Part shown: positions 7,756-15,609 of the stretch, one piece after another
Layout: each line of letters begins with the position of its first letter
How positions within the stretch are numbered: position 1 is the first letter of the stretch
Assembly (NCBI RefSeq): GCF_024129865.1
Contig: NZ_JAMYFE010000135.1
Span: forward strand, 1-61,424
DNA: 61,424 nucleotides
Direction of reading: 5' to 3'
Origin: Stieleria tagensis
GTDB lineage: Bacteria > Planctomycetota > Planctomycetia > Pirellulales > Pirellulaceae
Translations under genes and position numbers: made by a program
The notes under the pieces: model-generated
Database searches by the model: none
Seen by the model: the letters and a program-made list of their open reading frames with translations, nothing else
Told to the model about the DNA's origin: nothing

Positions 7756-8772
7756 TCAGGCCACCGCGGGCGAATCAATCGTGACCGTGCCGTCGGGTTT
7801 CCAACGAACCGAATCCACCGTGGCTTTGCAACTGACCGGACCGGTTTCCAGATCGAACAGTCGGGCGGCCAGGTTACCGTGAATCATTTCTCGCAGCCCG
7901 ACATACGAGGTCGTCAGTCGCGGATTGATCTCAATCACATAGTCGTCGCTGGATTGATCCCCCAGGATCAAATCCAAGCCGACAAACCCCCGGGCGGTCG
8001 GCGGCATCGCCGCGATGGCACGCGAGGCCAATGCGGTGGCGCGTCGTTGGGAATCGTCGTCCAACGGCCCACAGCCACCGATGTAGCGGCATCCGCTGGG
8101 CCGAATTTCTTGTGAAACGGCGGGCAAGAAGGTTTGGTAGGCACCGGAGGAGAGCAACGCGATCGAGACGTTCTTGCCAGACACCCAGGCTTGCAACAAC
8201 GAGTTGTCACACATCGATTGTCGTGCCTGGTCCAAATCACTAAAGGTCTGAATCGCTTGTGTGCCACAGCCATCGCGTGGTTTGACCACATAGCGACCAT
8301 GGCCCTGAAGCTGCTCGGACATCCGATCATCTTCGTTGGCCAAATAGGTCGGATGGGCAACACCGGCGGCGTGCAACAGTTGGGCCGTCAACAATTTATC
8401 ACTGGCAACCCGCAGGAAATCGCCGCTGCAGGCGACCACTTCAATCCCGCTGGATCGCAGCAACGCGACGCCTTTGGCCAACACACCATCACTTTCCGGA
8501 GCGATCACAAGCGCAGCATCACAGCCCTTAGCTGCGGCAACCCACTGGGCCCATAGGTGACCGTCGCTATCAAACGAGACCACTTCACTGCGATCGAACT
8601 TAATGCCGAAGCGATCTTCGACGATGACCGTGGTTTCGGCAAATTCCGACAGATCTTCGACGAGCGCGCGAAGCATCGATTCGCCTTCTTGTCGCAGCCC
8701 AGCAGGAATCTGGTCCGTCGACAATTCAGCGAATCCGCCACCGCAAATGTATTCTCCGACGAAAATCTTCAA
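7756..8772 (-). CDS. ATP-grasp ligase, MfnD-like (tyramine-glutamate ligase)
   Basis: 338 residues. The N-terminus KIFVGEYICGGGFAEL and the segment LRQEGESMLRALVEDL are typical of this ATP-grasp family. The ATP-grasp core is visible as GHGRYVVKPRDGCGTQAIQ near 180 and GFVGLDLILGD...DYVIEINPRLTTSYVGL near 265-295, the last giving the metal-binding E-x-N motif. MfnD ligates tyramine to glutamate in methanofuran synthesis, and the direct downstream neighbours are MfnF- and MfnE-like. The gap to the SufT-like gene upstream is only 35 nt, so it may be read from the suf promoter. Confidence 0.87.
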   Translation of the reverse strand: MKIFVGEYICGGGFAELSTDQIPAGLRQEGESMLRALVEDLSEFAETTVIVEDRFGIKFDRSEVVSFDSDGHLWAQWVAAAKGCDAALVIAPESDGVLAKGVALLRSSGIEVVACSGDFLRVASDKLLTAQLLHAAGVAHPTYLANEDDRMSEQLQGHGRYVVKPRDGCGTQAIQTFSDLDQARQSMCDNSLLQAWVSGKNVSIALLSSGAYQTFLPAVSQEIRPSGCRYIGGCGPLDDDSQRRATALASRAIAAMPPTARGFVGLDLILGDQSSDDYVIEINPRLTTSYVGLREMIHGNLAARLFDLETGPVSCKATVDSVRWKPDGTVTIDSPAVA

Positions 8773-8807
8773 GTCACGGTCCTGTTCTTCGAGGCTCGGG
8801 CAACGAA

Positions 8808-9128
8808 TTAAAAAATTCCCAGATGATCGCGAGCTTCATCGGTCATTCGGTCCGGCGTCCAGGCCGGTTCCATCACAACCTTGACCTCGCACGATTCCAC
8901 CTCTTCGACTTCTTCGGCCGCCGCCTTGGTGCCGGCAACCAATTGTGGACCCGCCGGACACATCGGGCTGGTCATCGTCATTTCGATCTGGACGTCGTGA
9001 CGCCCGTCTTCTTTTTCGTCACCGACCGTGATCAAGTAGATCAAACCCAAGTCGACGATGTTCACGTACAACTCGGGATCGATGACCTGTTTCAGCGATT
9101 CACGGATTTTGTCTTCAGCAACAGCCAT
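8808..9128 (-). CDS. sufT: DUF59/MIP18-family metal-sulfur cluster assembly factor (SufT-like)
   Basis: 106 residues from the ATG at 9128 (MAVAEDKIRESL); a longer frame to 9224 would overlap sufD and is rejected. The DUF59 signature is complete: VIDPELYVNIVDLGLIYLI and EMTMTSPMCPAGPQL, with the conserved cysteine in the TSPMCP loop. SufT-type proteins help deliver Fe-S clusters to targets. It lies 19 nt after sufD, which supports the assignment. The C-terminus (EPAWTPDRMTDEARDHLGIF) is typical of the family. Confidence 0.92.
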   Translation of the reverse strand: MAVAEDKIRESLKQVIDPELYVNIVDLGLIYLITVGDEKEDGRHDVQIEMTMTSPMCPAGPQLVAGTKAAAEEVEEVESCEVKVVMEPAWTPDRMTDEARDHLGIF

Positions 9129-9147
9129 TTCGTATGCGTGTCCCAGG

Positions 9148-10467
9148 TTATTCGTATTCGCGAACTTGACGTGCGATCGCGGCCCCGAGAGCCTCGCGAA
9201 CGCTTTCGATGGTGATTCTGTCAAAGATTTGTTGGAAGAACCCCGTCACAATCATACGGGTTGCTTCCTTGCGAGTAAAACCGCGGCAGCGGGCATAGAA
9301 GATTTGTTCCTCGTCAACCTGTGCGGTGGTGCTACCGTGGGTGCAGCGCACGTCGTCGGCTTCGATCTCCAAACCGGGAATCGAGTCGGCGCGGGCGGAA
9401 TGCGACAGAATCAAGTTGTCGTTTCGTTGATAGCCGTCCGTCTTTTGAGCCTCCGGATCGACTTTGATCATACCACGCCAAACGGTGCGGCTTTGATCCT
9501 GCTGGGCAGCCTTGTACAAAAAGTCACTACGGCAACTTTCGGCACGGTGATACTGCTGCGTGTGGTACGCCAGATGCTGGCGGCCTTCGGTGAACATCAC
9601 GCCGTTGACTTGGCTGTTGGCACCGGCGCCGACCAGGTCGACCGACTGGTTAACCTTTGACAGGTGCGATCCCATCGCCGCCAACGTCCACTGCAACGTG
9701 CAATCGCGACCGATGATCGCTTTCTGCTGTGCAAAGTGATAGGCCTTGTGACCGAATTCCTGCAGGTTCACATACCGCAGGTGCGATCCAGCTTTCTGGA
9801 TCAATTCGATCGAACCCAGATGCAAGCCACCGGCCTTGGGATCGGTGCTGTTGGATTCGTGCAGCACCGTGGCTTCGGCACCGTCTTCCAACACGATCAA
9901 GGTGTGTGTGGTGTCCGTCCCGCCATCGGTCAGGATCGATCCGATGTGCAAGGGCCGATCGATGACCACGCCACGGGGAACGTACAGAAACTGGCCGCCG
10001 GTCATGAACGCGGCGTGCAGCGCGGCAAACTTGTCGTGGTCCGGATCAAACGCGGTGAACAGGTAGGGGCGCACCAGTTCGGGATGCGACTGTGCGATTT
10101 CCGACAGACTGCCGAACACGACGCCCTTGGCCGCCAAATCATCATCCAAACTGGATTGAGTGATACAGCTATCGATCGTCTCGATGCGACCGCCCAGTTT
10201 GACGCCGTCGACCAATTGGTGCGGGGCATCCTGGACCGACGGCGTCGGTTCTGCGGTCGGCAAGACCGGCAACCCGTACTTGCCCAATTGGAACATCCGG
10301 ATGTCGGTGCGGATCCATTCTTCGTGACGGCGCTCGGGCCACTGCATGGCCTGGGCGTGGTCGAACGCTTCGCGGCGCAGCGTCGTTAGCCAATCCGGCT
10401 CCGACTGGCTGGCCAACAACGCATCAAACCCGGCCGGGTCCCATGCGAGAGAGGTGGTTTGTGACAT
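9148..10467 (-). CDS. sufD: Fe-S cluster assembly protein SufD
   Basis: 439 residues, normal length. The right-handed beta-helix core is recognisable, e.g. GGQFLYVPRGVVIDRPLHI near 178, LIVLEDGAEATVLHES near 215, and the C-terminal segment CTHGSTTAQVDEEQIFYARCRGFTRKEA near 385, followed by IVTGFFQQIFDRI. With SufB and SufC it forms the scaffold that assembles Fe-S clusters. It sits between sufB (72-nt gap) and the SufT-like gene. No sufS or sufU/sufE is present in the window, so the sulfur donor must be elsewhere. Confidence 0.95.
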   Translation of the reverse strand: MSQTTSLAWDPAGFDALLASQSEPDWLTTLRREAFDHAQAMQWPERRHEEWIRTDIRMFQLGKYGLPVLPTAEPTPSVQDAPHQLVDGVKLGGRIETIDSCITQSSLDDDLAAKGVVFGSLSEIAQSHPELVRPYLFTAFDPDHDKFAALHAAFMTGGQFLYVPRGVVIDRPLHIGSILTDGGTDTTHTLIVLEDGAEATVLHESNSTDPKAGGLHLGSIELIQKAGSHLRYVNLQEFGHKAYHFAQQKAIIGRDCTLQWTLAAMGSHLSKVNQSVDLVGAGANSQVNGVMFTEGRQHLAYHTQQYHRAESCRSDFLYKAAQQDQSRTVWRGMIKVDPEAQKTDGYQRNDNLILSHSARADSIPGLEIEADDVRCTHGSTTAQVDEEQIFYARCRGFTRKEATRMIVTGFFQQIFDRITIESVREALGAAIARQVREYE

Positions 10468-10539
10468 GAAAATAAAGTGTTTGAATTTTGATACGTATTG
10501 ACAGGCGGAACGCCCATCCCATGGATCGATCTGAATCCC

Positions 10540-11946
10540 CTAGCCGACGCTGCCTTCCATTTGCAATTGGATCAAGCGGTTCATTTCGATCGCGTATTCC
10601 ATTGGCAATTCTTTGACCAACGGTTCGATGAAACCGTTCACGATCATCGTGCTCGCTTCCTGTTCAGTCAGCCCGCGTGAGAGCAGGTAGAACATTTGCT
10701 CTTCGCCGATCCGCGACACACTGGCTTCGTGTCCGATCTGGACGTCTTGTTCCGCGACTTCGATGTACGGGTACGTGTCGCTGCGGCTTTCCGAGTCCAA
10801 GATCAAGGCGTCGCAAACGACACTGTTCTTGCTGTGGTGCGCCCCGGGCATGACCGAAACCAAACCGCGGTAACTGCTGCGTCCGCCGTTCTTGCTGATG
10901 CTCTTACTGACAATTTGCCCGGTGGTGTGGGGCGCTTCGTGAACCAGTTTGGCACCAGCGTCTTGGTGTTGTCCGGCGCTGGAAAACGCGATCGACAAAA
11001 TCTCGCCACGGGCACCCGGTTCCATCATGTGAACCGCCGGGTACTTCATCGTCAACTTGCTACCCAAGTTGCCGTCGACCCACTCCATCGTTGCATCACC
11101 GTAGGCGTAAGCACGCTTGGTGACCAAGTTGTAGATGTTGTTGGCCCAGTTTTGGATCGTCGTGTATCGGCAACGCGCATTGCGTTTAACGACGACTTCG
11201 ACCACCGCACTGTGCAAGCTTTCGGTGCTATACATCGGCGCCGTGCAGCCTTCGACGTAATGCACGTTGGCACCTTCGTCGACCAAAATCAACGTCCGTT
11301 CGAACTGGCCCATACTTTCCGCGTTGATGCGGAAGTAAGCCTGCAAGGGGAAATCGATCGAGACGCCTTTGGGGATGTAGATGAACGACCCACCGGACCA
11401 GACGGCGCTGTTGAGCGCGGCGAACTTGTTATCCTCTGGCGGAATGATTTTGCCAAAGTACTCGCGTAACAGTTCAGGGTGTTCGCGGACGGCCGTGTCG
11501 GTGTCGGTAAAGATGACACCTTTTTTAGCCAAATCCTCTTCCAGCGATCCGTAGACGACTTCGCTTTCGAACTGGGCTTTCACGCCGGCCAAGAATTTCT
11601 TCTCGGCTTCGGGGATCCCCAATTTGTCAAACGTGTCTTTGATCTCCTGGGGGACATCTTCCCAAGTCCGCCCCTGGCCGCTCGTCGGTTTGAGGTAGTA
11701 ATAGATGTCCTGGAAATCCAGATCGATCGCACCACCCCAGGTGGGCGTCGGTTTGGATTCGAAAATTTCCAGCGAACGCAGCCGGAACTCGCGCATCCAA
11801 TCCGGCTCATTCTTGATATCCGAAATCTGGTTCACCGTGTCCCGACTCAAGCCTTTTTCGGCTTTGAAGACACCCGTCGTTTCGGTGCGGAAATTGTACT
11901 TGTTGATTTCGCCAAGTTCTGGTTTGGCGGGTGCGTCGGTTGACAT
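10540..11946 (-). CDS. sufB: Fe-S cluster assembly protein SufB
   Basis: 468 residues, typical SufB length. The N-terminus [20 protein letters not shown] and [20 protein letters not shown] are strongly conserved in SufB. The beta-helix core contains [20 protein letters not shown] and [10 protein letters not shown], and the C-terminal region [21 protein letters not shown] carries the conserved metal-site glutamate. SufB is the cluster-building subunit of SufBCD. The gene follows sufC by 59 nt in the same orientation. Confidence 0.97.
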   Translation of the reverse strand: MSTDAPAKPELGEINKYNFRTETTGVFKAEKGLSRDTVNQISDIKNEPDWMREFRLRSLEIFESKPTPTWGGAIDLDFQDIYYYLKPTSGQGRTWEDVPQEIKDTFDKLGIPEAEKKFLAGVKAQFESEVVYGSLEEDLAKKGVIFTDTDTAVREHPELLREYFGKIIPPEDNKFAALNSAVWSGGSFIYIPKGVSIDFPLQAYFRINAESMGQFERTLILVDEGANVHYVEGCTAPMYSTESLHSAVVEVVVKRNARCRYTTIQNWANNIYNLVTKRAYAYGDATMEWVDGNLGSKLTMKYPAVHMMEPGARGEILSIAFSSAGQHQDAGAKLVHEAPHTTGQIVSKSISKNGGRSSYRGLVSVMPGAHHSKNSVVCDALILDSESRSDTYPYIEVAEQDVQIGHEASVSRIGEEQMFYLLSRGLTEQEASTMIVNGFIEPLVKELPMEYAIEMNRLIQLQMEGSVG

Positions 11947-12005
11947 ATGACGTATCTCCGATGGGGAGGTTTGATGTGATTCGTTGTAGGATTCGCGGCA
12001 GCGGG

Positions 12006-12830
12006 TTACGCCAAAGCTTCTTCCGTTTCTTCGCCCAGCATTTCTTCATTGGCCGCAGCGGCGTCGGGGTACGCTTTGCGAATCCGATCGTAGCCGTGAC
12101 GATGCAATTCTTCGGCCAATTCCGGTCCACCGGTTTCGACCAATCGGCCGCCCAACATCACGTGCGTGAATTCCGGCGGGTTGTGTTCCAGCAATTTGTC
12201 GTGGTGGGTGATGATCAGCAGCCCCATTTTTTGGTGACCGATGTCAGCGATCGACTCGCTGGCCAATCGCACCGCGTCGGCATCCAACCCGGAATCGGTT
12301 TCGTCCAGGATCGCGAACTTTGGTTGCAACATCGCCAACTGCAGAATTTCAGCGCGTTTCATTTCGCCACCGGAAAAGCCGTCGTTGACGTAGCGGCGGG
12401 CGAACTCGCTGTCCATCCGCAGGTGCTCCATCTTTTCCTTTAGCTCTTTGCGGAACTCACGCATCGGGATCAGTTCCTCGCCTTCTTTGCGATCCGGGCG
12501 ACGGACGTTGGTGGTCGCGTGACGTAGGAAGTCCGCCATCTTGACACCGGGAATGGCCATCGGGCGCTGGAACGCCATGAAAATTCCCGCTCGCGCCCGC
12601 TCGTCGGGCGCCATCGCCAGCACGTCTTCGCCGTCCAGCGTGATCGTGCCTTCGGTGATCTCGTAACCGGGGTGCCCCATGACCGCCAAACCGAGCGTGC
12701 TTTTGCCGCTACCGTTGGGGCCCATCAAGGCGTGGGTCTCGCCGTGATTGATCGTCAGGTTGACGCCTCGCAAGATCGGTTTGTCGCCGACGGAAACGTG
12801 CAAATTTTCGATTTTCAGAACGTGTGTCAT
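12006..12830 (-). CDS. sufC: Fe-S cluster assembly ATPase SufC
   Basis: 274 residues from the ATG at 12830; the frame is open to 12920 but homology starts at [23 protein letters not shown] ATPase motifs are complete: Walker [10 protein letters not shown] near 38, Q-loop [10 protein letters not shown], signature [12 protein letters not shown], Walker [13 protein letters not shown], and the H-loop in [11 protein letters not shown]. The C-terminal acidic tail (about [13 protein letters not shown]) is longer than in E. coli. It powers the SufBCD complex. The gene lies 37 nt after the sufR-like gene. Confidence 0.96.
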   Translation of the reverse strand: MTHVLKIENLHVSVGDKPILRGVNLTINHGETHALMGPNGSGKSTLGLAVMGHPGYEITEGTITLDGEDVLAMAPDERARAGIFMAFQRPMAIPGVKMADFLRHATTNVRRPDRKEGEELIPMREFRKELKEKMEHLRMDSEFARRYVNDGFSGGEMKRAEILQLAMLQPKFAILDETDSGLDADAVRLASESIADIGHQKMGLLIITHHDKLLEHNPPEFTHVMLGGRLVETGGPELAEELHRHGYDRIRKAYPDAAAANEEMLGEETEEALA

Positions 12831-12867
12831 AGCTGATTCAGGAAGTTTGCTTAGCGGAAAATGGGTT

Positions 12868-13557
12868 CTATGAATTGTTTTGTTGAGGCGTCGGCGAAAA
12901 CTGGCAGCAGGAATCGCCATCCAATCGACATTGACTCAGGTGGACCGGATTGCCCAGCGCCTCGGACAACACCTGTTCCTCTAGGCGACACATCGAATGG
13001 TCGTCCGTATTGTCGGCCAGCGTCGGGTAGGGACAGGCACTGATGTCCAACACCGGCAACTCGCCGGCGGAAATCACGTCGCTGCAGACACGGCGTGCCG
13101 ACAACAACTGTGACAACACTCGCATCCGTTCTTCCAGCGGCGCCGATCCGTCTAACTGGGCGGCATATTGTCGACCAAGCCGTGTCGCGACGCTGCGAAG
13201 CAACTGATCTCGCAGATCCAGATCTTCGATCGCCAACAACTCGTGCCACATCGCCTCGGCCAATTCGGTCGAGTCCGCGCCGTTGATCCGTCGCCCACGA
13301 TCAGTGATTCGATAACGGTACGTCGGACGACCGCGACCTGAAACCACCTTCTCACGCTCGATCAATCCCCGCTGCAGCAACCGCTCGACCCGCTGGCGGA
13401 CCGCCGTGGCGGTCACACTGAGTGTCTCGGTCAGTTCGCCCACGCCCACCAATTGACCATCGCGCATCGCCAACAACAGCTCGCGATCGACCGAGCGTAC
13501 TGGACCGCTATCGGACTGGCTGTGGCCGTTGATGGTGCCGGCTGAATTCGGCTGCAT
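12868..13557 (-). CDS. sufR: SufR-like DeoR/ArsR-type regulator with C-terminal cysteine cluster
   Basis: 229 residues from the ATG at 13557; a TTG at 13587 would add ten residues. The N-terminal winged helix spans about residues 20-100 (ELTETLSVTATAVRQRVERLL, RGRPTYRYRITDRGR). The C-terminus carries a cysteine series of C-x14-C-x19-C-x6-CC (CPYPTLADNTDD, MCRLEEQ, SQCRLDGDSCC). SufR repressors bind a 4Fe-4S cluster through C-terminal cysteines and repress suf genes when clusters are abundant. First position in the suf operon fits autorepression. A possible operator is listed at 13603-13615. The spacing of the cysteines differs somewhat from the cyanobacterial protein, so which cysteines ligate is not certain. 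Confidence 0.88.
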   Translation of the reverse strand: MQPNSAGTINGHSQSDSGPVRSVDRELLLAMRDGQLVGVGELTETLSVTATAVRQRVERLLQRGLIEREKVVSGRGRPTYRYRITDRGRRINGADSTELAEAMWHELLAIEDLDLRDQLLRSVATRLGRQYAAQLDGSAPLEERMRVLSQLLSARRVCSDVISAGELPVLDISACPYPTLADNTDDHSMCRLEEQVLSEALGNPVHLSQCRLDGDSCCQFSPTPQQNNS

Positions 13558-13602
13558 GACATGGCTGGGGTGAAAGTGGACGGTCAATGACTACTGACCA
13601 CT

Positions 13603-13615
13603 GTTGCAGCCCAAC
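13603..13615. promoter_or_regulatory. Possible SufR operator, GTTG-N5-CAAC
   Basis: The short palindrome GTTGCAGCCCAAC lies 46-58 nt upstream of the sufR ATG. The described cyanobacterial SufR sites are CAAC-N6-GTTG, so this one has the same half-sites in reversed order and one base less spacing. It is a tentative autoregulatory site only, and such a short palindrome can occur by chance. Confidence 0.3.
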
Positions 13616-13673
13616 CTATTTTTGACAACCTGCGCTGTGAAAAATACCCAATGAATCATCCTAGCGTGCCCTT

Positions 13674-13694
13674 AACGGGGATTTCAGCCCCGTT
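13674..13694. repeat. 7-bp GC hairpin in the suf/dehydrogenase spacer
   Basis: AACGGGG (13674-13680), loop ATTTCAG, CCCCGTT (13688-13694). There is no T-run on the plus-strand side, so it is not a simple terminator. It could be an operator or part of a short dispersed repeat. Confidence 0.5.
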
Positions 13695-13886
13695 CCGGGA
13701 TTCAGGCCAGCCATTAAAAACAGCCTGCCTCGGGCCGCCGGTTGGACAATTGGCCGACAATCCTCGCCCGCTTCTGCCCACAAGCCCCCTCATCATTCGA
13801 TCGCTCGATTGTTACTATCGAACGTTGCCGACGCGGCATAGAAGCCGTCCCACCGATCCAAAAATCTCTCCCTAGAGCCAGAAACG

Positions 13887-14990
13887 ATGAAAGCTGTCGC
13901 GGTTACCCCGGGCACCCCCAATAGCGTTCACTTGACCGATATCCCCGAACCGTCCCTGGATCAAATCCCCCACGGCAAAGGCGTTTTGGTGAAAACACTG
14001 AAAGTCGGAGTCGATGCGACCGACCGGGAAATCAACGAAGCGCTCTACGGCAACGCCCCTAAGGGTGACGACTACCTAGTCATTGGCCACGAATCCTTTG
14101 GCATCGTCGAAGCCGTCGGCCCGAACGTGCACCGCGTCAAACCGGGCGATTACGTCACCGCCACCGTCCGCCGCCCCGGCGGGTCGATCTACGACATGAT
14201 CGGCACCAACGACATGACCAGCGAGGAAACCTATTACGAGCGCGGCATCAACCTGCGCCACGGTTTCATGACCGAAAAATTCGTGGATGAAGAGGAATAC
14301 ATCGTCCGCGTCCCCGAGGGTCTGAAGCACCTGCACGTGCTGCAGGAACCGATGAGCTGCGCGGCCAAGGCCGTTCAGCAAGCCTTCGAAGCCCAGCAGC
14401 GGATGAAGGTCTGGCGACCGGAACTGGCGTTCGTGCTGGGATCCGGCCAAATCGGGCTGCTGACCACACTGATCCTGAAATTGCGTGGTCTGAAGGTCTA
14501 CACGCTGGCCCGCGGTGCCGCGCCGAATCTGAAAAGCGAAATCGTCGAAGGCATGGAAGCCAACTACATCAGCACTCGCGAAACCTCGCTGGAACAGCTG
14601 GTCGAAACAACCGGCAAACCAGATCTGATCGTCGACGCGACCGGCAGCAGCACGCTGGCGTTCCAAGCCATGCAGCACGTCGGTCACAACGGTGTGGTGG
14701 TCTGGACCAGCATCACCGGCGGTGACAAGAACATTGAAATCCCCTCGGATAACGTCAACCTGAACTGGGTATTGGGCAACAAACTGCTGCTCGGCAGCGT
14801 CAACGCCAACCGCACCCACTTCGAAAGTGGCATCCGCGACCTGGCCCTGGGCGACATGATGTACCCCGGCGTGCTGGATAAAATTCTGACGCACCCAGTC
14901 GACGGCATGGACAACTACCAAGAAATGATGCGCCTGCTGGTCGAAGACAAAGACGCACTCAAAGTCTTCGTCAACATCGCCGAAGCCTGA
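13887..14990 (+). CDS. Glucose dehydrogenase-like medium-chain zinc dehydrogenase
   Basis: 367 residues. The MDR fold is clear: catalytic domain with [15 protein letters not shown] near 67 and the Rossmann GSGQIGLL near 195. The segment [16 protein letters not shown] plus YLVIGHES matches the archaeal-type glucose 1-dehydrogenase family. Catalytic zinc ligands appear to be Asp43, His68, Glu69 and Glu154, which correspond to the Asp/His/Glu/Glu set of the halophilic Haloferax enzyme, where Asp replaces the usual Cys. The four-cysteine structural zinc lobe of classical alcohol dehydrogenases is absent. It probably oxidises glucose or a related aldose with NAD(P). The gene stands alone between the suf promoter region and rpsA. 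Confidence 0.83.
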   Translation: MKAVAVTPGTPNSVHLTDIPEPSLDQIPHGKGVLVKTLKVGVDATDREINEALYGNAPKGDDYLVIGHESFGIVEAVGPNVHRVKPGDYVTATVRRPGGSIYDMIGTNDMTSEETYYERGINLRHGFMTEKFVDEEEYIVRVPEGLKHLHVLQEPMSCAAKAVQQAFEAQQRMKVWRPELAFVLGSGQIGLLTTLILKLRGLKVYTLARGAAPNLKSEIVEGMEANYISTRETSLEQLVETTGKPDLIVDATGSSTLAFQAMQHVGHNGVVVWTSITGGDKNIEIPSDNVNLNWVLGNKLLLGSVNANRTHFESGIRDLALGDMMYPGVLDKILTHPVDGMDNYQEMMRLLVEDKDALKVFVNIAEA

Positions 14991-15609
14991 GCAATTCCAA
15001 GATCGAAGGAGCGACGACACTGGCAAAGTGCGACAAGAACCTGCCAGGAACCAATCCGCGCTCATCAGCCGCAGCCGCGCGGTAGCGTCCGGTTCCTGCG
15101 GCGATCAAATTTTTGTAGCGAGGAACCGTGAGCTAGCGCTCGGCGGCTGATGGATCAGCGGATGAAACATCCGGGCTAAGCTGTCCCTGGGCTTATTCGA
15201 TTGGAAAACTGCCTGGAAATGCTGTTGTGAGCTCGCTCGGGCTCTGGTAATCTTCGCGGCTTAGATTTTGTCGGGCAAGTTGCCCGACCCCTGCGCCCCG
15301 CGCGTGCGACCATTCGTTGGATCATTCACTCCATCGCGTCGCCGCCGGTCGTCATGACCTTCGATTTCATAGGCATGGCGCTCGCAGTGGATAGCTGCTT
15401 CCTTCCTTTAACCCAAGAATCTGTCGCGAGCAAACCGATAGACCGCACCCTTGAGCGGGACGTTTGACGGCAGAACCCTCTTTGCCGCGGATGTCATGTC
15501 TGCCTCCTGAATCCCGTGGCCCGATCGCCGGCCCGCTGCATTCGGATCCGCCAGACAATCTGTTGATTCTAAAAACACTCGCCGCCTGATTCCTGAACCG
15601 GAAAAATTA
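14991..15609. other. Non-coding spacer upstream of rpsA with palindromic repeat
   Basis: These 619 nt contain no convincing gene. The minus-strand frames at 15367-15558 and 15408-15659 lack recognisable features and the latter would overlap rpsA. A large imperfect palindrome lies at 15062-15154. The rpsA promoter and leader should lie in about 15350-15609. A possible S1 autoregulatory leader could be here, but no conserved structure was recognised. Confidence 0.6.
15062..15154. repeat. Imperfect palindromic repeat (GGAACCGTGAGCTAGCGCTC type)
   Basis: The left arm at 15062-15096 (TCATCAGCCGCAGCCGC, then GTAGCGTCCGGTTCCT) pairs with the right arm at 15121-15153 (AGGAACCGTGAGCTAGCGCT then CGGCGGCTGATGGA). 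This resembles the abundant GCTAGCG-containing repeats of Rhodopirellula-type genomes and may act as a transcript-end hairpin for the dehydrogenase. Confidence 0.75.

Larger units (their letters stand above)
13558..13886. other. Divergent promoter region between sufR and the dehydrogenase gene
   Basis: This 329-nt stretch has no gene. It must hold the promoters of the suf train (leftward) and the dehydrogenase (rightward). It contains the GTTG-N5-CAAC palindrome at 13603-13615, a TTGACA-like hexamer near 13622-13628 on either strand, and a 7-bp hairpin at 13674-13694. No confident complete sigma-70 promoter was found by eye. Confidence 0.6.

Noticed and set aside
9664-11469. Plus-strand frames of 241 and 257 codons across sufD and sufB
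   Set aside because: They are antisense to strongly conserved suf genes and show no family features.
14076-15065. 329-codon open frame antisense to the dehydrogenase gene
   Set aside because: It lies opposite a well-recognised MDR dehydrogenase; the text is poor in motifs and rich in Val/Asp/Gln, typical of an antisense shadow in GC-rich coding DNA.
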